Positions 33,932 through 42,310 of a stretch of DNA of 64,000 nt are shown here, in pieces. The DNA lies in contig JBMOMT010000042.1 of NCBI GenBank assembly GCA_049324835.1, positions 25,661 to 89,660 on the forward strand, written 5' to 3'. The notes beneath the pieces were generated by a model. It saw only the letters and a list, made by a program, of their open reading frames with translations, made no database searches and had not been told where the DNA came from. The position numbers and the translations under genes are program-made. Numbering within the stretch: the stretch's first letter is position 1; each line of letters starts with the position of its first letter. The stretch is from JBMOMT01 sp049324835. GTDB lineage: Bacteria > Chloroflexota > Anaerolineae > CAYNKW01.

Positions 33932-36246
33932 TGGTTAAAAACTGGACCTTTACCGACCTGGATGCCCGGCTGGTCCGGGAGCTGGGTGGTTTTTTGCCCG
34001 CGCGTATTTTCGACGCCCACACCCACGTCTATCGCGTCGCCGATCTGAACGTGGAGGGATCCAGCCTCTTTAATCAGGGGCCGCCAGAGGTGGGCATCGA
34101 GGTCTGGCGGGCGCACAGCGCCCGGGTTTTCGGCGCTTCGCGCCTGGCGGGTGGGCTGTTTCTGGGCACACCCACCGCCGGCTGCGACCGGGCCGCGGTC
34201 AATGCCTACCTGCTGGCCGAGCTGGCGCGCGATCCCGGCAGCCGCGGCGCGGTGCTGGTCGCGCCGGGCGACGATCCGGCGCAGATCGAAACCCTCATCC
34301 GCCACCCGCAGGTGGCGGGCCTCAAGCCCTATCACCTGTTCAGCGCCGACAAGCCCACCTTCCAGGCCGATATTCCCAGCTACCTGCCCGAATGGGCCTG
34401 GGAGCTGGCCCACACCCACGGCCTGACACTCACCCTGCACATGGTCAAGAGCCTGGCCCTGGCCGACGCCGGCAACCAGCGCCACATCCGGGAACTGTGT
34501 AAAAAGTACCCCAACGCCCGGCTCATCCTGGCCCACGCGGCGCGCGGCTTTCACGCCCCCAACACGGCCCGCGGCCTGCACGCCCTGCGCGGCCTGGACA
34601 ACGTCTGGTTCGACATGGCCGCCGTCTGCGAGCCGGAGCCCCTCACCGCCATCCTGCGCGCCTTTGGACCGCGCCGCCTCCTGTGGGGCAGCGACTTTCC
34701 CGTTTCGGAAAACCGGGGCCGGGCGGTGACCGTGGGTGATGGTTTTGTCTGGCTCCAGTCGGACACCGTCAACTGGGAAAAGGTCTCGCCCGAGTGCCAG
34801 CCGGTGCTGGTGGTTCTGGAATCGCTGCGCGCCCTGCGCCAGGCCGCCGCCGATTTTGGCCTCGATGAGGCTGACGTTCAGGACATCTTTTGTGATAACG
34901 CCTGGCGGCTGCTGGGCCTGATCGAGGTATCCGGCACGCAGACCCAGGACCTTTACCGCCACGCCAAGACCCGCTTTCCCGGCGGCACGCAGCTTCTCAG
35001 CAAGCGGCCCGAGATGATGGCCCCGGAGCAGTGGCCGGCCTATTTCAGCCAGGCCCACGGCTGTGAGGTGTGGGACCTGGACGGGCGGCGCTATTACGAT
35101 ATGTCCATGAACGGCATCGGCGCCTGCCTGCTGGGCTACCGCGACCCGGATGTCACCCAGGCCGTGCTGCGCCGGGTCAACCTGGGCGCCATGACCACCC
35201 TCAACCCGCCGGAAGAGGTGGCGCTGGCCGACCTGCTGTGCCAGATTCACCCCTGGGCAGAGCAGGTGCGCCTGGCCCGCAGCGGCGGCGAGATCGCCGC
35301 GGTGGCTGTGCGTATCGCCCGGGCCACCACCGACCGCTCGGTGATCGCCGTGGGCGGTTATCACGGCTGGCACGATTGGTACCTGGCGGCCAATCTGGGC
35401 GACGATGATTCGCTGCGCGGTTTGCTGCTGCCCGGCCTGGCGCCGCTGGGTGTGCCGAGGGAGCTGCGCGGCACGACGCTCGCTTTTCAATACGGCGACC
35501 GGGAGGCCGTGCAGCGCATCTTGAACGAACACGGTCACCGGCTGGCGGCGGTGATCATGGAGCCCTGCCGCGGCCGCGATCCGGAGCCCGGCTTTTTAGA
35601 ATTCGTGCGCGATGGGGCGCATCGCTGCGGGGCGCTGCTGATTTTCGACGAGATCAGCATCGGCTGGCGGCTGCACTTTGGCGGGGCGCACCTCCGCTTC
35701 GGCGTCGACCCCGACCTGGCCATTTTTGCCAAGGCGCTGGGCAACGGCCATCCCATCGCGGCCGTCATTGGCACGCGGGCGGCCATGGAAGGCGCTCACG
35801 ATTCGTTTATCAGCAGCACCTACTGGACGGAAAGCGTCGGCCCGGCAGCCGCTCTGGCCGCCCTGCTAAAGATGCAGCGCGTGGACGCGCCGGCGGTGGT
35901 GGCGCGGGTGGGCGAAAAGGTCTTTGCCCTGTGGCAGCGCCACGCCGCGAAACACGGCCTGCCGGTGACTTTTAGCGGTTATCCCTGTCTGGCCCACTTT
36001 CAGTTCGAACACGAGCAGGCCAACGAACTACGCACGCTGTACACCCAGCTCATGCTGGCGCGCGGCTTTTTGGCCGGCACGAGCATCTATGCCACCACCG
36101 CCCACACCGACGAGATCATCGCGCTGTACGGCGAGGCTATCGACGCCGTCTTTGCCGAGATCGCCGCGGCCCTGGCGGCGGGTGATGTGCCGGCGCGCCT
36201 CAAGGGTCCGGCGGGCCACGTGGGCTTTCGGCGGCTCATCTCGTAG
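33931..36246 (+). CDS. Fusion protein: amidohydrolase (TIM-barrel) + class III aminotransferase/aminomutase
   Basis: The 771-residue protein joins two enzymes. Residues about 1-325 are an amidohydrolase-2-type barrel: metal motif FDAHTHVY, LILAHAARGF and LLWGSDFPVSE. Residues about 345-771 are a class III PLP enzyme close to glutamate-1-semialdehyde aminomutase: FPGGTQLLSKRPE, GGYHGWHDWY, LLIFDEISIGWRLHFGG (PLP Asp) and IFAKALGNGHPIAAV with Lys601. The pattern SGGEIAAVAVRIARA replaces the usual SGTEA loop. The joining of the halves is uninterrupted in frame, with no stop or frameshift. The product probably hydrolyses or decarboxylates a compound and then moves the amino group. It is coupled to the URO-D gene upstream. 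The ATG at 33931 follows GGAGG. Confidence 0.88.
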   Translation: MVKNWTFTDLDARLVRELGGFLPARIFDAHTHVYRVADLNVEGSSLFNQGPPEVGIEVWRAHSARVFGASRLAGGLFLGTPTAGCDRAAVNAYLLAELARDPGSRGAVLVAPGDDPAQIETLIRHPQVAGLKPYHLFSADKPTFQADIPSYLPEWAWELAHTHGLTLTLHMVKSLALADAGNQRHIRELCKKYPNARLILAHAARGFHAPNTARGLHALRGLDNVWFDMAAVCEPEPLTAILRAFGPRRLLWGSDFPVSENRGRAVTVGDGFVWLQSDTVNWEKVSPECQPVLVVLESLRALRQAAADFGLDEADVQDIFCDNAWRLLGLIEVSGTQTQDLYRHAKTRFPGGTQLLSKRPEMMAPEQWPAYFSQAHGCEVWDLDGRRYYDMSMNGIGACLLGYRDPDVTQAVLRRVNLGAMTTLNPPEEVALADLLCQIHPWAEQVRLARSGGEIAAVAVRIARATTDRSVIAVGGYHGWHDWYLAANLGDDDSLRGLLLPGLAPLGVPRELRGTTLAFQYGDREAVQRILNEHGHRLAAVIMEPCRGRDPEPGFLEFVRDGAHRCGALLIFDEISIGWRLHFGGAHLRFGVDPDLAIFAKALGNGHPIAAVIGTRAAMEGAHDSFISSTYWTESVGPAAALAALLKMQRVDAPAVVARVGEKVFALWQRHAAKHGLPVTFSGYPCLAHFQFEHEQANELRTLYTQLMLARGFLAGTSIYATTAHTDEIIALYGEAIDAVFAEIAAALAAGDVPARLKGPAGHVGFRRLIS

Positions 36247-36284
36247 TATCTTGATGAAATCCTCGCACGTTTGGCAAGGAAATA

Positions 36285-36345
36285 CACCACCAAGACACCA
36301 AGCCCTTTTTCTTGGCGTCTTGGTGTCTTGGTGGTTATCTTGGTG
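36285..36345. repeat. Intergenic hairpin repeat (ACCAAGACACCAAG type)
   Basis: CCACCAAGACACCAAG (36287-36302) is perfectly inverted at 36319-36334, with a 16-base loop rich in T, and a further partial CTTGGTGG copy at 36339. The hairpin lies between the fusion gene and the third mttB-like gene. It is non-coding, although an open frame crosses it. Confidence 0.85.
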
Positions 36346-36383
36346 GTTTCGGCTTGGCCGGTTTAGGAAAGAGAGGTCGGTCG

Positions 36384-37787
36384 GTGAAACAGTTGACGCA
36401 AGAGCAAATTAAAGAGATTCAACGGGCCACAGAAGACGTGCTGGGCAGGATCGGGGTGCAGGTGATGCACGCCGGGCTGCTGGCGCGCGCCCGCGCCGCC
36501 GGCGCCGACGTGGACGAGGCCAACGGCACGGTGCGCCTCGCCGCGCCGCTGCTGCGCGAGCTGCTGGCCCAGGCGCCGTCGCAATACGAGATCGCCGACG
36601 CCCACGGCCACACCTTTACCGTCGGTCGCAACAGTCTGGGCTGCCTGGCGATTGTGACCGATCCCTGGATCATCGATTACGACACCCAACGCCCGCGCCG
36701 CCCCTGTCTGGCAGACCTGCGGCGGCACTCGATCATCGCCCAAAAGCTGGCGCCGGTGGTGGGCGCCAGCCGCATGGACTTTCCCGTCAGCGACGTGAAG
36801 GGGCCCACCTCCAGCCTGCGGGCGCTGGAAGAGCACCTGCTGCATTTCAGCAAACACATGACCGTGCTGCCCGCCTCGCTGGAGAGTTTCGAGCAGTGGC
36901 TCGAGATCGGCCGCATCCTGATCCAGGGGCGCGATCTGATCGGCAGCCGCCTGATCACCCTGGGCGTGCCCGTGCTCTCGCCGCTGCGCCTCACCGAGAT
37001 GAACGCCGAGCTGCTGTTGCGGGCCTGCGCCTACGATTTCCCCGTCGTCTCGACCATCTGCCCCATGGCGGGCACCACCGGGCCGTACAACAAGATCGGC
37101 ACGCTGCTGCTGGGCAACGCCGAAAACGTCTTTTTGGCGGCCATGTGCCAGATCGTCCGGCCCGGCCAGCCTTACCTCTATGCGCTGGGCCCCTCGCGCA
37201 CCGACATGCTCTCCGGCGGCGATCAATACTATACCCTGGACAAGGTGCTGTGGAAGCTGGCCGCGGCGCAGATGGGCCACGCGTATCACCTGCCGGTCAG
37301 CTCCGAGTGCGGCGGCACCATGACCTATCGTTACGATCAGCAGAACGGCGCGGAGGGTTTGCTCTTTATGCTGGCCGCGTACGAATCGCAGGCCGGCATT
37401 CTGGCCGGCATCGGCTCCTGCTACAACGCCAACGGCATGTCGGCCGAGATGATGCTGATCCACACCGCCTGGCTGGAAGCGGCCCGCTTTCTGGGTCGCG
37501 GCCTGGAGACGGACGGCCTCGATGAGGCCCTGGAGAGCATACGCCGCGCCGGCCCCGGCGGCCATTACCTGGCCGACGATCTGACGCTCAAGAATCTCCG
37601 CAGCGACGAGTTTTTCCACAGCGCGCTTTTTGATCACAGCGGCCATTATGGCCCGCACCCCTCGCTGCTGGAGCGGGCCCACGAGCAGGTGGAAGCGCTG
37701 GTGGCCGGTTTCGAAAGCCCGCTGCCGGGCCAGGTGCAGGAAGAGCTGAGGCGCACCTTTTCCGATCTATACAGGAGGCTTGGATGA
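36384..37787 (+). CDS. MttB-family (trimethylamine methyltransferase-like) protein, non-pyrrolysine, copy 3
   Basis: The 467-residue protein belongs to the MttB superfamily but is more divergent than the copies at 1744 and 4600. Recognisable parts are LGRIGVQVMHAGLLARARAAG, ICPMAGTTGPYNKIGT, PVSSECGGTMTYRYDQQNG and SIRRAGPGGHYLADD. No internal amber codon is present. The frame is open back to 36312 through the repeat, but the GTG at 36384 with GAGAGG ahead is the natural start, matching family alignment. The stop overlaps the SDR start (ATGA). It probably demethylates, or works otherwise on, an amine in the pathway of this long operon; the corrinoid partner is not here. Confidence 0.86.
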   Translation: MKQLTQEQIKEIQRATEDVLGRIGVQVMHAGLLARARAAGADVDEANGTVRLAAPLLRELLAQAPSQYEIADAHGHTFTVGRNSLGCLAIVTDPWIIDYDTQRPRRPCLADLRRHSIIAQKLAPVVGASRMDFPVSDVKGPTSSLRALEEHLLHFSKHMTVLPASLESFEQWLEIGRILIQGRDLIGSRLITLGVPVLSPLRLTEMNAELLLRACAYDFPVVSTICPMAGTTGPYNKIGTLLLGNAENVFLAAMCQIVRPGQPYLYALGPSRTDMLSGGDQYYTLDKVLWKLAAAQMGHAYHLPVSSECGGTMTYRYDQQNGAEGLLFMLAAYESQAGILAGIGSCYNANGMSAEMMLIHTAWLEAARFLGRGLETDGLDEALESIRRAGPGGHYLADDLTLKNLRSDEFFHSALFDHSGHYGPHPSLLERAHEQVEALVAGFESPLPGQVQEELRRTFSDLYRRLG

Positions 37788-38563
37788 ACGTGTTGCAAAG
37801 TTTTTCCCTGGCCGGCCGGGTGGCCGTCGTCACCGGCGGGGCCGGGCTGTACGGGCGGCAGATCGTCGAGGCGCTGGCCGAGGCCGGGGCGCGCACCTTT
37901 ACCGCCAGCCGCAATCTGGCGGCGCTGGAAGCGGTGGCCGCCGGTTTTCGTGAGCGGGGCCTGGACGTGGAGGCCCTGCCGCTGGATCAGAGCGACGAGG
38001 CGTCGATCCTGCGCCTGCGCGACGAGGCGCTGGCCCGCGCCGGCCGGGTGGACGTGCTGGTGAACAATGCCGTGCTGCGCCCCATGCGCGGCCACGACGC
38101 GCCCGTCGAGCAGTGGCAGCAGAGCATGCAGGTCAATGCCACCGGGCTGTTTCTCATCAGCCGCGCCTTTGGGCAGGCCATGGCCGAAGCCGGCCGGGGC
38201 AGCATCATCAACATCGGCTCCATCCAGGGTTTGATCGGCCCCGATGGCTGGCTCTACGAGGGTGTGCCCTGGGATGGTTTTGTGCCCGACTATTTTTTCC
38301 ACAAGGGCGGCATGATCAATCTCAGCCGCTACATGGCCGCATACCTGGGCCCGCGCGGCGTGCGGGTGAACACCATCAGCCCTGGCGGCTTTTTTAATCA
38401 CCAGGACGCCGAGTTCCTGTGGCGTTACGAAAAACGCACCTTTTTGGGGCGCATGGCCAACGAGAGTGACCTCAAAGGGGCGGTGGTCTTTTTGGCCTCC
38501 GACGCCTCGGCCTATGTGACCGGCGCCAATCTGGTGGTCGATGGCGGCTATACGGCGAAATAG
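37784..38563 (+). CDS. SDR-family short-chain dehydrogenase/reductase
   Basis: The 259-residue protein is a classical SDR: cofactor loop VVTGGAGLYGRQIVE near 12-26, NNAVLRP, catalytic Ser in IINIGSIQG, catalytic Tyr-x3-Lys in YFFHKGGMI, and C-terminal GANLVVDGGYTAK. The Tyr-Lys pair is intact. Such enzymes use NAD(P) on sugar or hydroxyacid hydroxyls, and the gluconate 5-dehydrogenase / 3-oxoacyl reductase branch is typical. Start overlaps the preceding stop by 4 bases, so it is coupled to the mttB-like gene. Confidence 0.93.
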   Translation: MNVLQSFSLAGRVAVVTGGAGLYGRQIVEALAEAGARTFTASRNLAALEAVAAGFRERGLDVEALPLDQSDEASILRLRDEALARAGRVDVLVNNAVLRPMRGHDAPVEQWQQSMQVNATGLFLISRAFGQAMAEAGRGSIINIGSIQGLIGPDGWLYEGVPWDGFVPDYFFHKGGMINLSRYMAAYLGPRGVRVNTISPGGFFNHQDAEFLWRYEKRTFLGRMANESDLKGAVVFLASDASAYVTGANLVVDGGYTAK

Positions 38564-38573
38564 GACAGCCAGC

Positions 38574-39509
38574 GTGACACCCAACATCCTGGATCTGAAA
38601 TTCTCGCGGCTGGTGGTGGGCACGGTGCAGTTTGGCCTGCCCTATGGCGTGGCCAACCGCAGCGGCCAGCCCTCCTTCGACGAGGTGTGCCGCATCCTCG
38701 AGATCGCCGTGGCGCACGGCGCGACCACGCTGGACACGGCGGCGGCCTACGGCCAAAGCGAAGCGGTGCTGGGCCGCGCCCTGCGGCAGATCGGCGCGCT
38801 GGAGCGGGTGATCATCGTCAGCAAGGTGCGCCACGTCGGCGCGATGGAAGAGCCGCGCACGCCGGAAAACGTGCGCCGCTGGATCCGCGGCTCGGTGGAG
38901 GCCTCGCTGGCCCACCTGGGCATCGAGAGCCTGCCGGTGTGCCTGTTTCACCATCCGGCCGACATACCCCACATGGACGCGCTGCTGGCCCTCAAGGCCG
39001 AGGAGCTGGTGCAGCACGCGGGCGTATCGGTGAGCGAGCCGGCAGACATGGGCCGGGTGCTGGCTACGCCCGGCGTGGAGGCCATCCAGCTTCCGGCCAG
39101 CATGCTGGATCAGCGCATTCTGCGCGCGGGCGATCTGGCCCGGGCGGCCGCGGCGGGCATGGCCGTGTTTGTGCGCAGTATCTATTTGCAGGGCCTGCTG
39201 GTCATGCCGGAGGAGAGCATCCCGGCGGCGCTGCAAGAGGTGATTCCGGCGCGGCGGGCGCTGCAGCGTATCGCCGACGAGGCCGGCACGAGCCTGCCCG
39301 AGCTGGCGCTGCGCTACGGCCTGGCCCTGCCCGGCGCCACCGGCGTGCTCACCGGCGTCGAAACGGCGGCGCAGATGAGGGAAAACGTGCGGGTGGCCGG
39401 CCGCGGTCCGCTGCCGCCCGACGTGGTGCGAGCCATCGACGAGGCCGTGCCCGATCTGGCGGGCAGCATCGTGCTTTCGCCCTGGCTCTGGCCCAACCCC
39501 AGCCGTTGA
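38574..39509 (+). CDS. Aldo/keto reductase-family protein (short form)
   Basis: The 311-residue protein has an AKR-type barrel: RLVVGTVQFGLPYGVANRSG, TLDTAAAYGQSEAVLGRALRQ with the catalytic Asp and Tyr, IIVSKVRHV with the Lys, and CLFHHPADIP with the His. The C-terminal half resembles the spore-coat/SpsM-like reductases that use nucleotide sugars. The open frame begins earlier inside the SDR gene, but GTG at 38574, 8 bases after an AGGA, is the reasonable start. It is the last gene of the plus-strand run. The following stem-loop acts on the other strand. Confidence 0.85.
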   Translation: MTPNILDLKFSRLVVGTVQFGLPYGVANRSGQPSFDEVCRILEIAVAHGATTLDTAAAYGQSEAVLGRALRQIGALERVIIVSKVRHVGAMEEPRTPENVRRWIRGSVEASLAHLGIESLPVCLFHHPADIPHMDALLALKAEELVQHAGVSVSEPADMGRVLATPGVEAIQLPASMLDQRILRAGDLARAAAAGMAVFVRSIYLQGLLVMPEESIPAALQEVIPARRALQRIADEAGTSLPELALRYGLALPGATGVLTGVETAAQMRENVRVAGRGPLPPDVVRAIDEAVPDLAGSIVLSPWLWPNPSR

Positions 39510-39511
39510 TC

Positions 39512-39544
39512 AAAAAAGAGCGATGCACGATGAGTGCATCGCTC
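39512..39544 (-). terminator. Rho-independent terminator of the E1-E2-E3 operon (minus strand)
   Basis: GAGCGATGCAC (39518-39528) pairs perfectly with 39534-39544 around a 5-base loop. The A run 39512-39517 reads as a U run on the minus strand, just past the E3 stop at 39561. Confidence 0.9.
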
Positions 39545-39560
39545 CAGGATCGTCACGGTC

Positions 39561-40982
39561 TCAATGGGGCAGGTGGAGCGCCCCACCGCGCACTTCCAGC
39601 GCCGCCTCGCGCACCGCCTCGCCCAGGGTGGGATGCCCGTGCACCGTCGCGCTCAGCTCCTCCACCGTGGCCTCCAGCGCCAGCGCCAGCCCGCCCTCGT
39701 GGATCAGATCGCTGGCGTGGGGGGCGACGATGTGCAGCCCCAGCACCTCGCCGAAACGCGCCTCGCTGACCACCTTGACGAATCCCTCACTCTCGCCGTA
39801 GGTCAGGGCCTTGCCGCTGGCCTTGAGCGGAAAGCGGCCCACACGCACGTCGTGGCCAGCCGCTCGGGCCTGGGCTTCGGTCAGGCCCACACTGGCGATC
39901 TCGGGATCGGTGTAGACGCAGCCCGGCACAGTTTTGAGGTCCAGCGTCGACGGCTGGCCCAGGGCGTTTTCCGCCGCCACCTCGCCGCCCTGCATGGCCA
40001 CGTGGGCCAGTTGCGCCTGCCCGGTCACATCGCCGATGGCGAAAACGCCGGGCACGTTGGTCTGCATGCGGGCATCGACCGCAATGCCGCTCTTGGCCAC
40101 GCGCACCCCGGCCGCCTCCAGCCCCAGATCCTCCACGTTGGGCCGGCGTCCCACGGCCACCAGCACCCGGTCGGTTGGTATGGTCGCTTCTCCGGCGGGA
40201 GTGACGACCGTGGCGCGCAAGCCGTCTGCCGCCTCGTCCACGCGGCTCAGCCGGCTGCCGAGATGCAGCGACACGCCGCGCCGGGCCATCTGACCGGCCA
40301 GCGCCGCGCCCAGATCGGCGTCCATCTGGGGCAGCAGCCGCTCCAGCATCTCCACGAGGGTCACCTGCACGCCCAGGGCGCTGAAAATTTCGGCAAACTC
40401 GGCCCCGATGACGCCGCCGCCGATGATCAGCAACCGTTGGGGCAATTCCTCCAGCGCCAGCGCGCCGCTGGAATCGAGCACACCCGGCAGAACCTGCCCT
40501 GAGCCTGCCGCAGGGTCCAGGCCCGGCAGCGGCAGCCGCACCGGTCGCGATCCGGCGGCGACGATGACGTTCTGCGCCTCTACCCGCTGCGGGCCGTCGG
40601 CGGTGGTCACTTGCAGCGTATGCGGCCCGACGAACCGCCCCCGTCCCCGGAGCACCTGCACGCCGGCTTTGCGCAACAGCAGCTCGACGCCGCCCACCAA
40701 CTGGCGCACGATCCTGGCCTTACGCGCCTGGATGGCGGGCCAATCGGGCCTCACGCTGCCTTCCAGCTCGAGGCCGAATTCCCCCGCCCGCTGGATGGTG
40801 CGGTAGACCTCGGCGCTGCGCAGCAGGGCCTTGGTGGGGATGCAGCCCACGTTGAGGCACACCCCACCCACCTGGTTCTCTTCGATGAGCGTCACTCGCG
40901 CGCCGAGCTGGGCCGCCCGCAGCGCGGCCACATAGCCGCCCGGCCCGCCGCCGAGAATGGCAAGTTCTGTCTGAATGGTCAT
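39561..40982 (-). CDS. lpdA: Dihydrolipoyl dehydrogenase (E3)
   Basis: The 473-residue flavoprotein has the FAD loop LAILGGGPGGYVAALRAA, the redox-active disulfide in GGVCLNVGCIPTKALL (Cys42 and Cys47), the NAD loop LLIIGGGVIGAEFAEIFSALG and the C-terminal His-Glu pair HGHPTLGEAV. It reoxidises the dihydrolipoyl group of E2. It is the third gene of an E1-E2-E3 operon. Residues about 155-165 (GLDPAAGSGQVL region) replace a short loop and are encoded by a palindromic repeat (40490-40518), an in-frame insertion that may be tolerated because it lies on the surface next to the NAD domain. Confidence 0.95.
   Translation of the reverse strand: MTIQTELAILGGGPGGYVAALRAAQLGARVTLIEENQVGGVCLNVGCIPTKALLRSAEVYRTIQRAGEFGLELEGSVRPDWPAIQARKARIVRQLVGGVELLLRKAGVQVLRGRGRFVGPHTLQVTTADGPQRVEAQNVIVAAGSRPVRLPLPGLDPAAGSGQVLPGVLDSSGALALEELPQRLLIIGGGVIGAEFAEIFSALGVQVTLVEMLERLLPQMDADLGAALAGQMARRGVSLHLGSRLSRVDEAADGLRATVVTPAGEATIPTDRVLVAVGRRPNVEDLGLEAAGVRVAKSGIAVDARMQTNVPGVFAIGDVTGQAQLAHVAMQGGEVAAENALGQPSTLDLKTVPGCVYTDPEIASVGLTEAQARAAGHDVRVGRFPLKASGKALTYGESEGFVKVVSEARFGEVLGLHIVAPHASDLIHEGGLALALEATVEELSATVHGHPTLGEAVREAALEVRGGALHLPH
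40490..40518. repeat. Repeat inserted in frame inside the E3 gene
   Basis: The stretch CCCTGAGCCTGCCGCAGGG and its flanks match the widespread CCTGCCCTGAGCCTGTCGAAGGG-type intergenic hairpin repeat. It sits in the E3 coding frame without interrupting it and adds about ten residues (near 155-165) absent from ordinary dihydrolipoyl dehydrogenases. Confidence 0.75.
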
Positions 40983-40986
40983 CGTA

Positions 40987-42306
40987 TCACCCCAGTAGCA
41001 GGTATGGATTTTCGATCAAATGTTTGATGCGCTGCAGGAAACGGGCCGCCGGCGCGCCGTCGACCAGCCGGTGATCAAAAACCAGGCTCAGTGTCAGCAT
41101 CTGCCGCACGGCCAGACCTGACAGGTCTGTGAGACCTGTCAGGTCTCCAGTGACCACAAGTTGTTTTTTGATGCGCCCCACGCCCAGGATGGCCGCCTCG
41201 GGCAGGTTGATGACCGGCGTAAAAGCGTCCACCTCGTACATGCCCAGATTGGTGAGGGTGAACGTGCCGCCGCTCAGATCGTCGGGCAACGATTTGCCCT
41301 GCCGCGCCCGTTCCACCAGCGCGCGGAACTCGGTTCCAAAGACGCGCAGCCCTCTGCGGTCGGCGCCGCGGACGACGGGCACCAGCAGGCCGCGCTCGGT
41401 GTCCACGGCCAGGCCCAGATTGACCGCCGGCAGCCGCTCGATGGCCGCGCCATCCTGGCTCAGGCGGGCGTTCATGTAGGGATGTTCGCTCAGCGCCCGG
41501 GCCACGATCACCCCCAGCAGGTCGTTGTAGCCGGGGGCAAAGCCCCACTGCTCGGCCACCGCCGCCCTGATCTGCTCCCGCGCCCTGACCAGCTCTGTGG
41601 CGTCCACCTCGCTGATCAGTGTCACGCGGGCGGTCTCGCGCGCGCTGGCGGCCATGCGCTCGGCGATGACCCGCCGCACGCCGCTGAGCGGCAGGCTTTC
41701 GACGGCCGGCCGCTCAGCCACGGTCGCAGCCGCTTCGACATCGGCCTTCATGATGCGCCCGCTGACGCCCGTGCCGGTCACGGCAGCGATCTCGAGCCCG
41801 ATGGCGTCGGCGGCTTTGAGGGCCACCGGCGTGGCCTTGACTCTCTCTTCGGTGGGCTGAGGCGGTCGCGAGTGGAGAAACGCCAGCACGTCCTGCTCGA
41901 CGATGCGCCCGCCGGGGCCGCTGCCGGTCACCTGCGCCAGGTCTACCCCCTGTTCGGCAGCCGTCTTGCGCGCCCGCGGCGAGGCGAAAATACGTCCGGT
42001 TGCCGGCTCAGAAGCGGAGGCTTTTTTCTCCAATCCCTGAACCTCCAGCCCTTCCAGTGGCTCGTCTGCCGTGCGGGTCATCAGCGCCACCACCGTCATG
42101 ACCGGGCGCGTCTCACCAGCCGGCACCAGAATTTTGCGCAGGAAACCGCGGCCGGTGGCCTCGACCTCCAGCGTGGCCTTGTCCGATTCGATGGAAAAGA
42201 GCGGATCGCCGCGTTTGATCTCGTCGCCCTCTTTTTTGAACCACTCGACGATGGTGCCCTCTTCCATCGTCTGGCCCAGTTTGGGCAGAATGACTTTTGT
42301 GATCAT
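40987..42306 (-). CDS. Dihydrolipoamide acyltransferase (E2) with two subunit-binding domains
   Basis: The 439-residue protein has an N-terminal lipoyl domain with the lipoylated Lys43 (SIESDKATLEVE), two peripheral subunit-binding domains (about 108-143, FASPRARKTAAEQGVDLAQV, and about 154-190, ATPVALKAADAIGLEIAAV), and the catalytic domain ending in FDHRLVDG with the His and Asp. It transfers the acyl group from E1 to CoA. Only one binding domain is usual. The duplicate suggests that E1 and E3 may be bound separately. A 33-base palindrome (41114-41146) is inserted in frame near residues 387-398, just before the catalytic motif. E1 lies 4 bases upstream. Confidence 0.92.
   Translation of the reverse strand: MITKVILPKLGQTMEEGTIVEWFKKEGDEIKRGDPLFSIESDKATLEVEATGRGFLRKILVPAGETRPVMTVVALMTRTADEPLEGLEVQGLEKKASASEPATGRIFASPRARKTAAEQGVDLAQVTGSGPGGRIVEQDVLAFLHSRPPQPTEERVKATPVALKAADAIGLEIAAVTGTGVSGRIMKADVEAAATVAERPAVESLPLSGVRRVIAERMAASARETARVTLISEVDATELVRAREQIRAAVAEQWGFAPGYNDLLGVIVARALSEHPYMNARLSQDGAAIERLPAVNLGLAVDTERGLLVPVVRGADRRGLRVFGTEFRALVERARQGKSLPDDLSGGTFTLTNLGMYEVDAFTPVINLPEAAILGVGRIKKQLVVTGDLTGLTDLSGLAVRQMLTLSLVFDHRLVDGAPAARFLQRIKHLIENPYLLLG
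41114..41146. repeat. Palindromic repeat inserted in frame inside the E2 gene
   Basis: AGACCTGACAGGTCT (41114-41128) and AGACCTGTCAGGTCT (41132-41146) are exact reverse complements, separated by 3 bases. The 33 bases form a perfect hairpin and add 11 codons (GDLTGLTDLSGL) to E2 where homologues run straight on. The same CCTGACAGG core forms the intergenic inverted repeat at 21759-21856. Confidence 0.88.
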
Positions 42307-42310
42307 GCCC

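Noticed and set aside
1744..37787. Pyrrolysine-encoding (TAG) MttB genes
   Set aside because: None of the three MttB-family genes has an in-frame amber codon; all are full length without one, and no pyl genes are in view.
39512..39544. Terminator of the plus-strand aldo/keto reductase gene
   Set aside because: No T run follows the stem on the plus strand; the A run before it makes it a minus-strand terminator.
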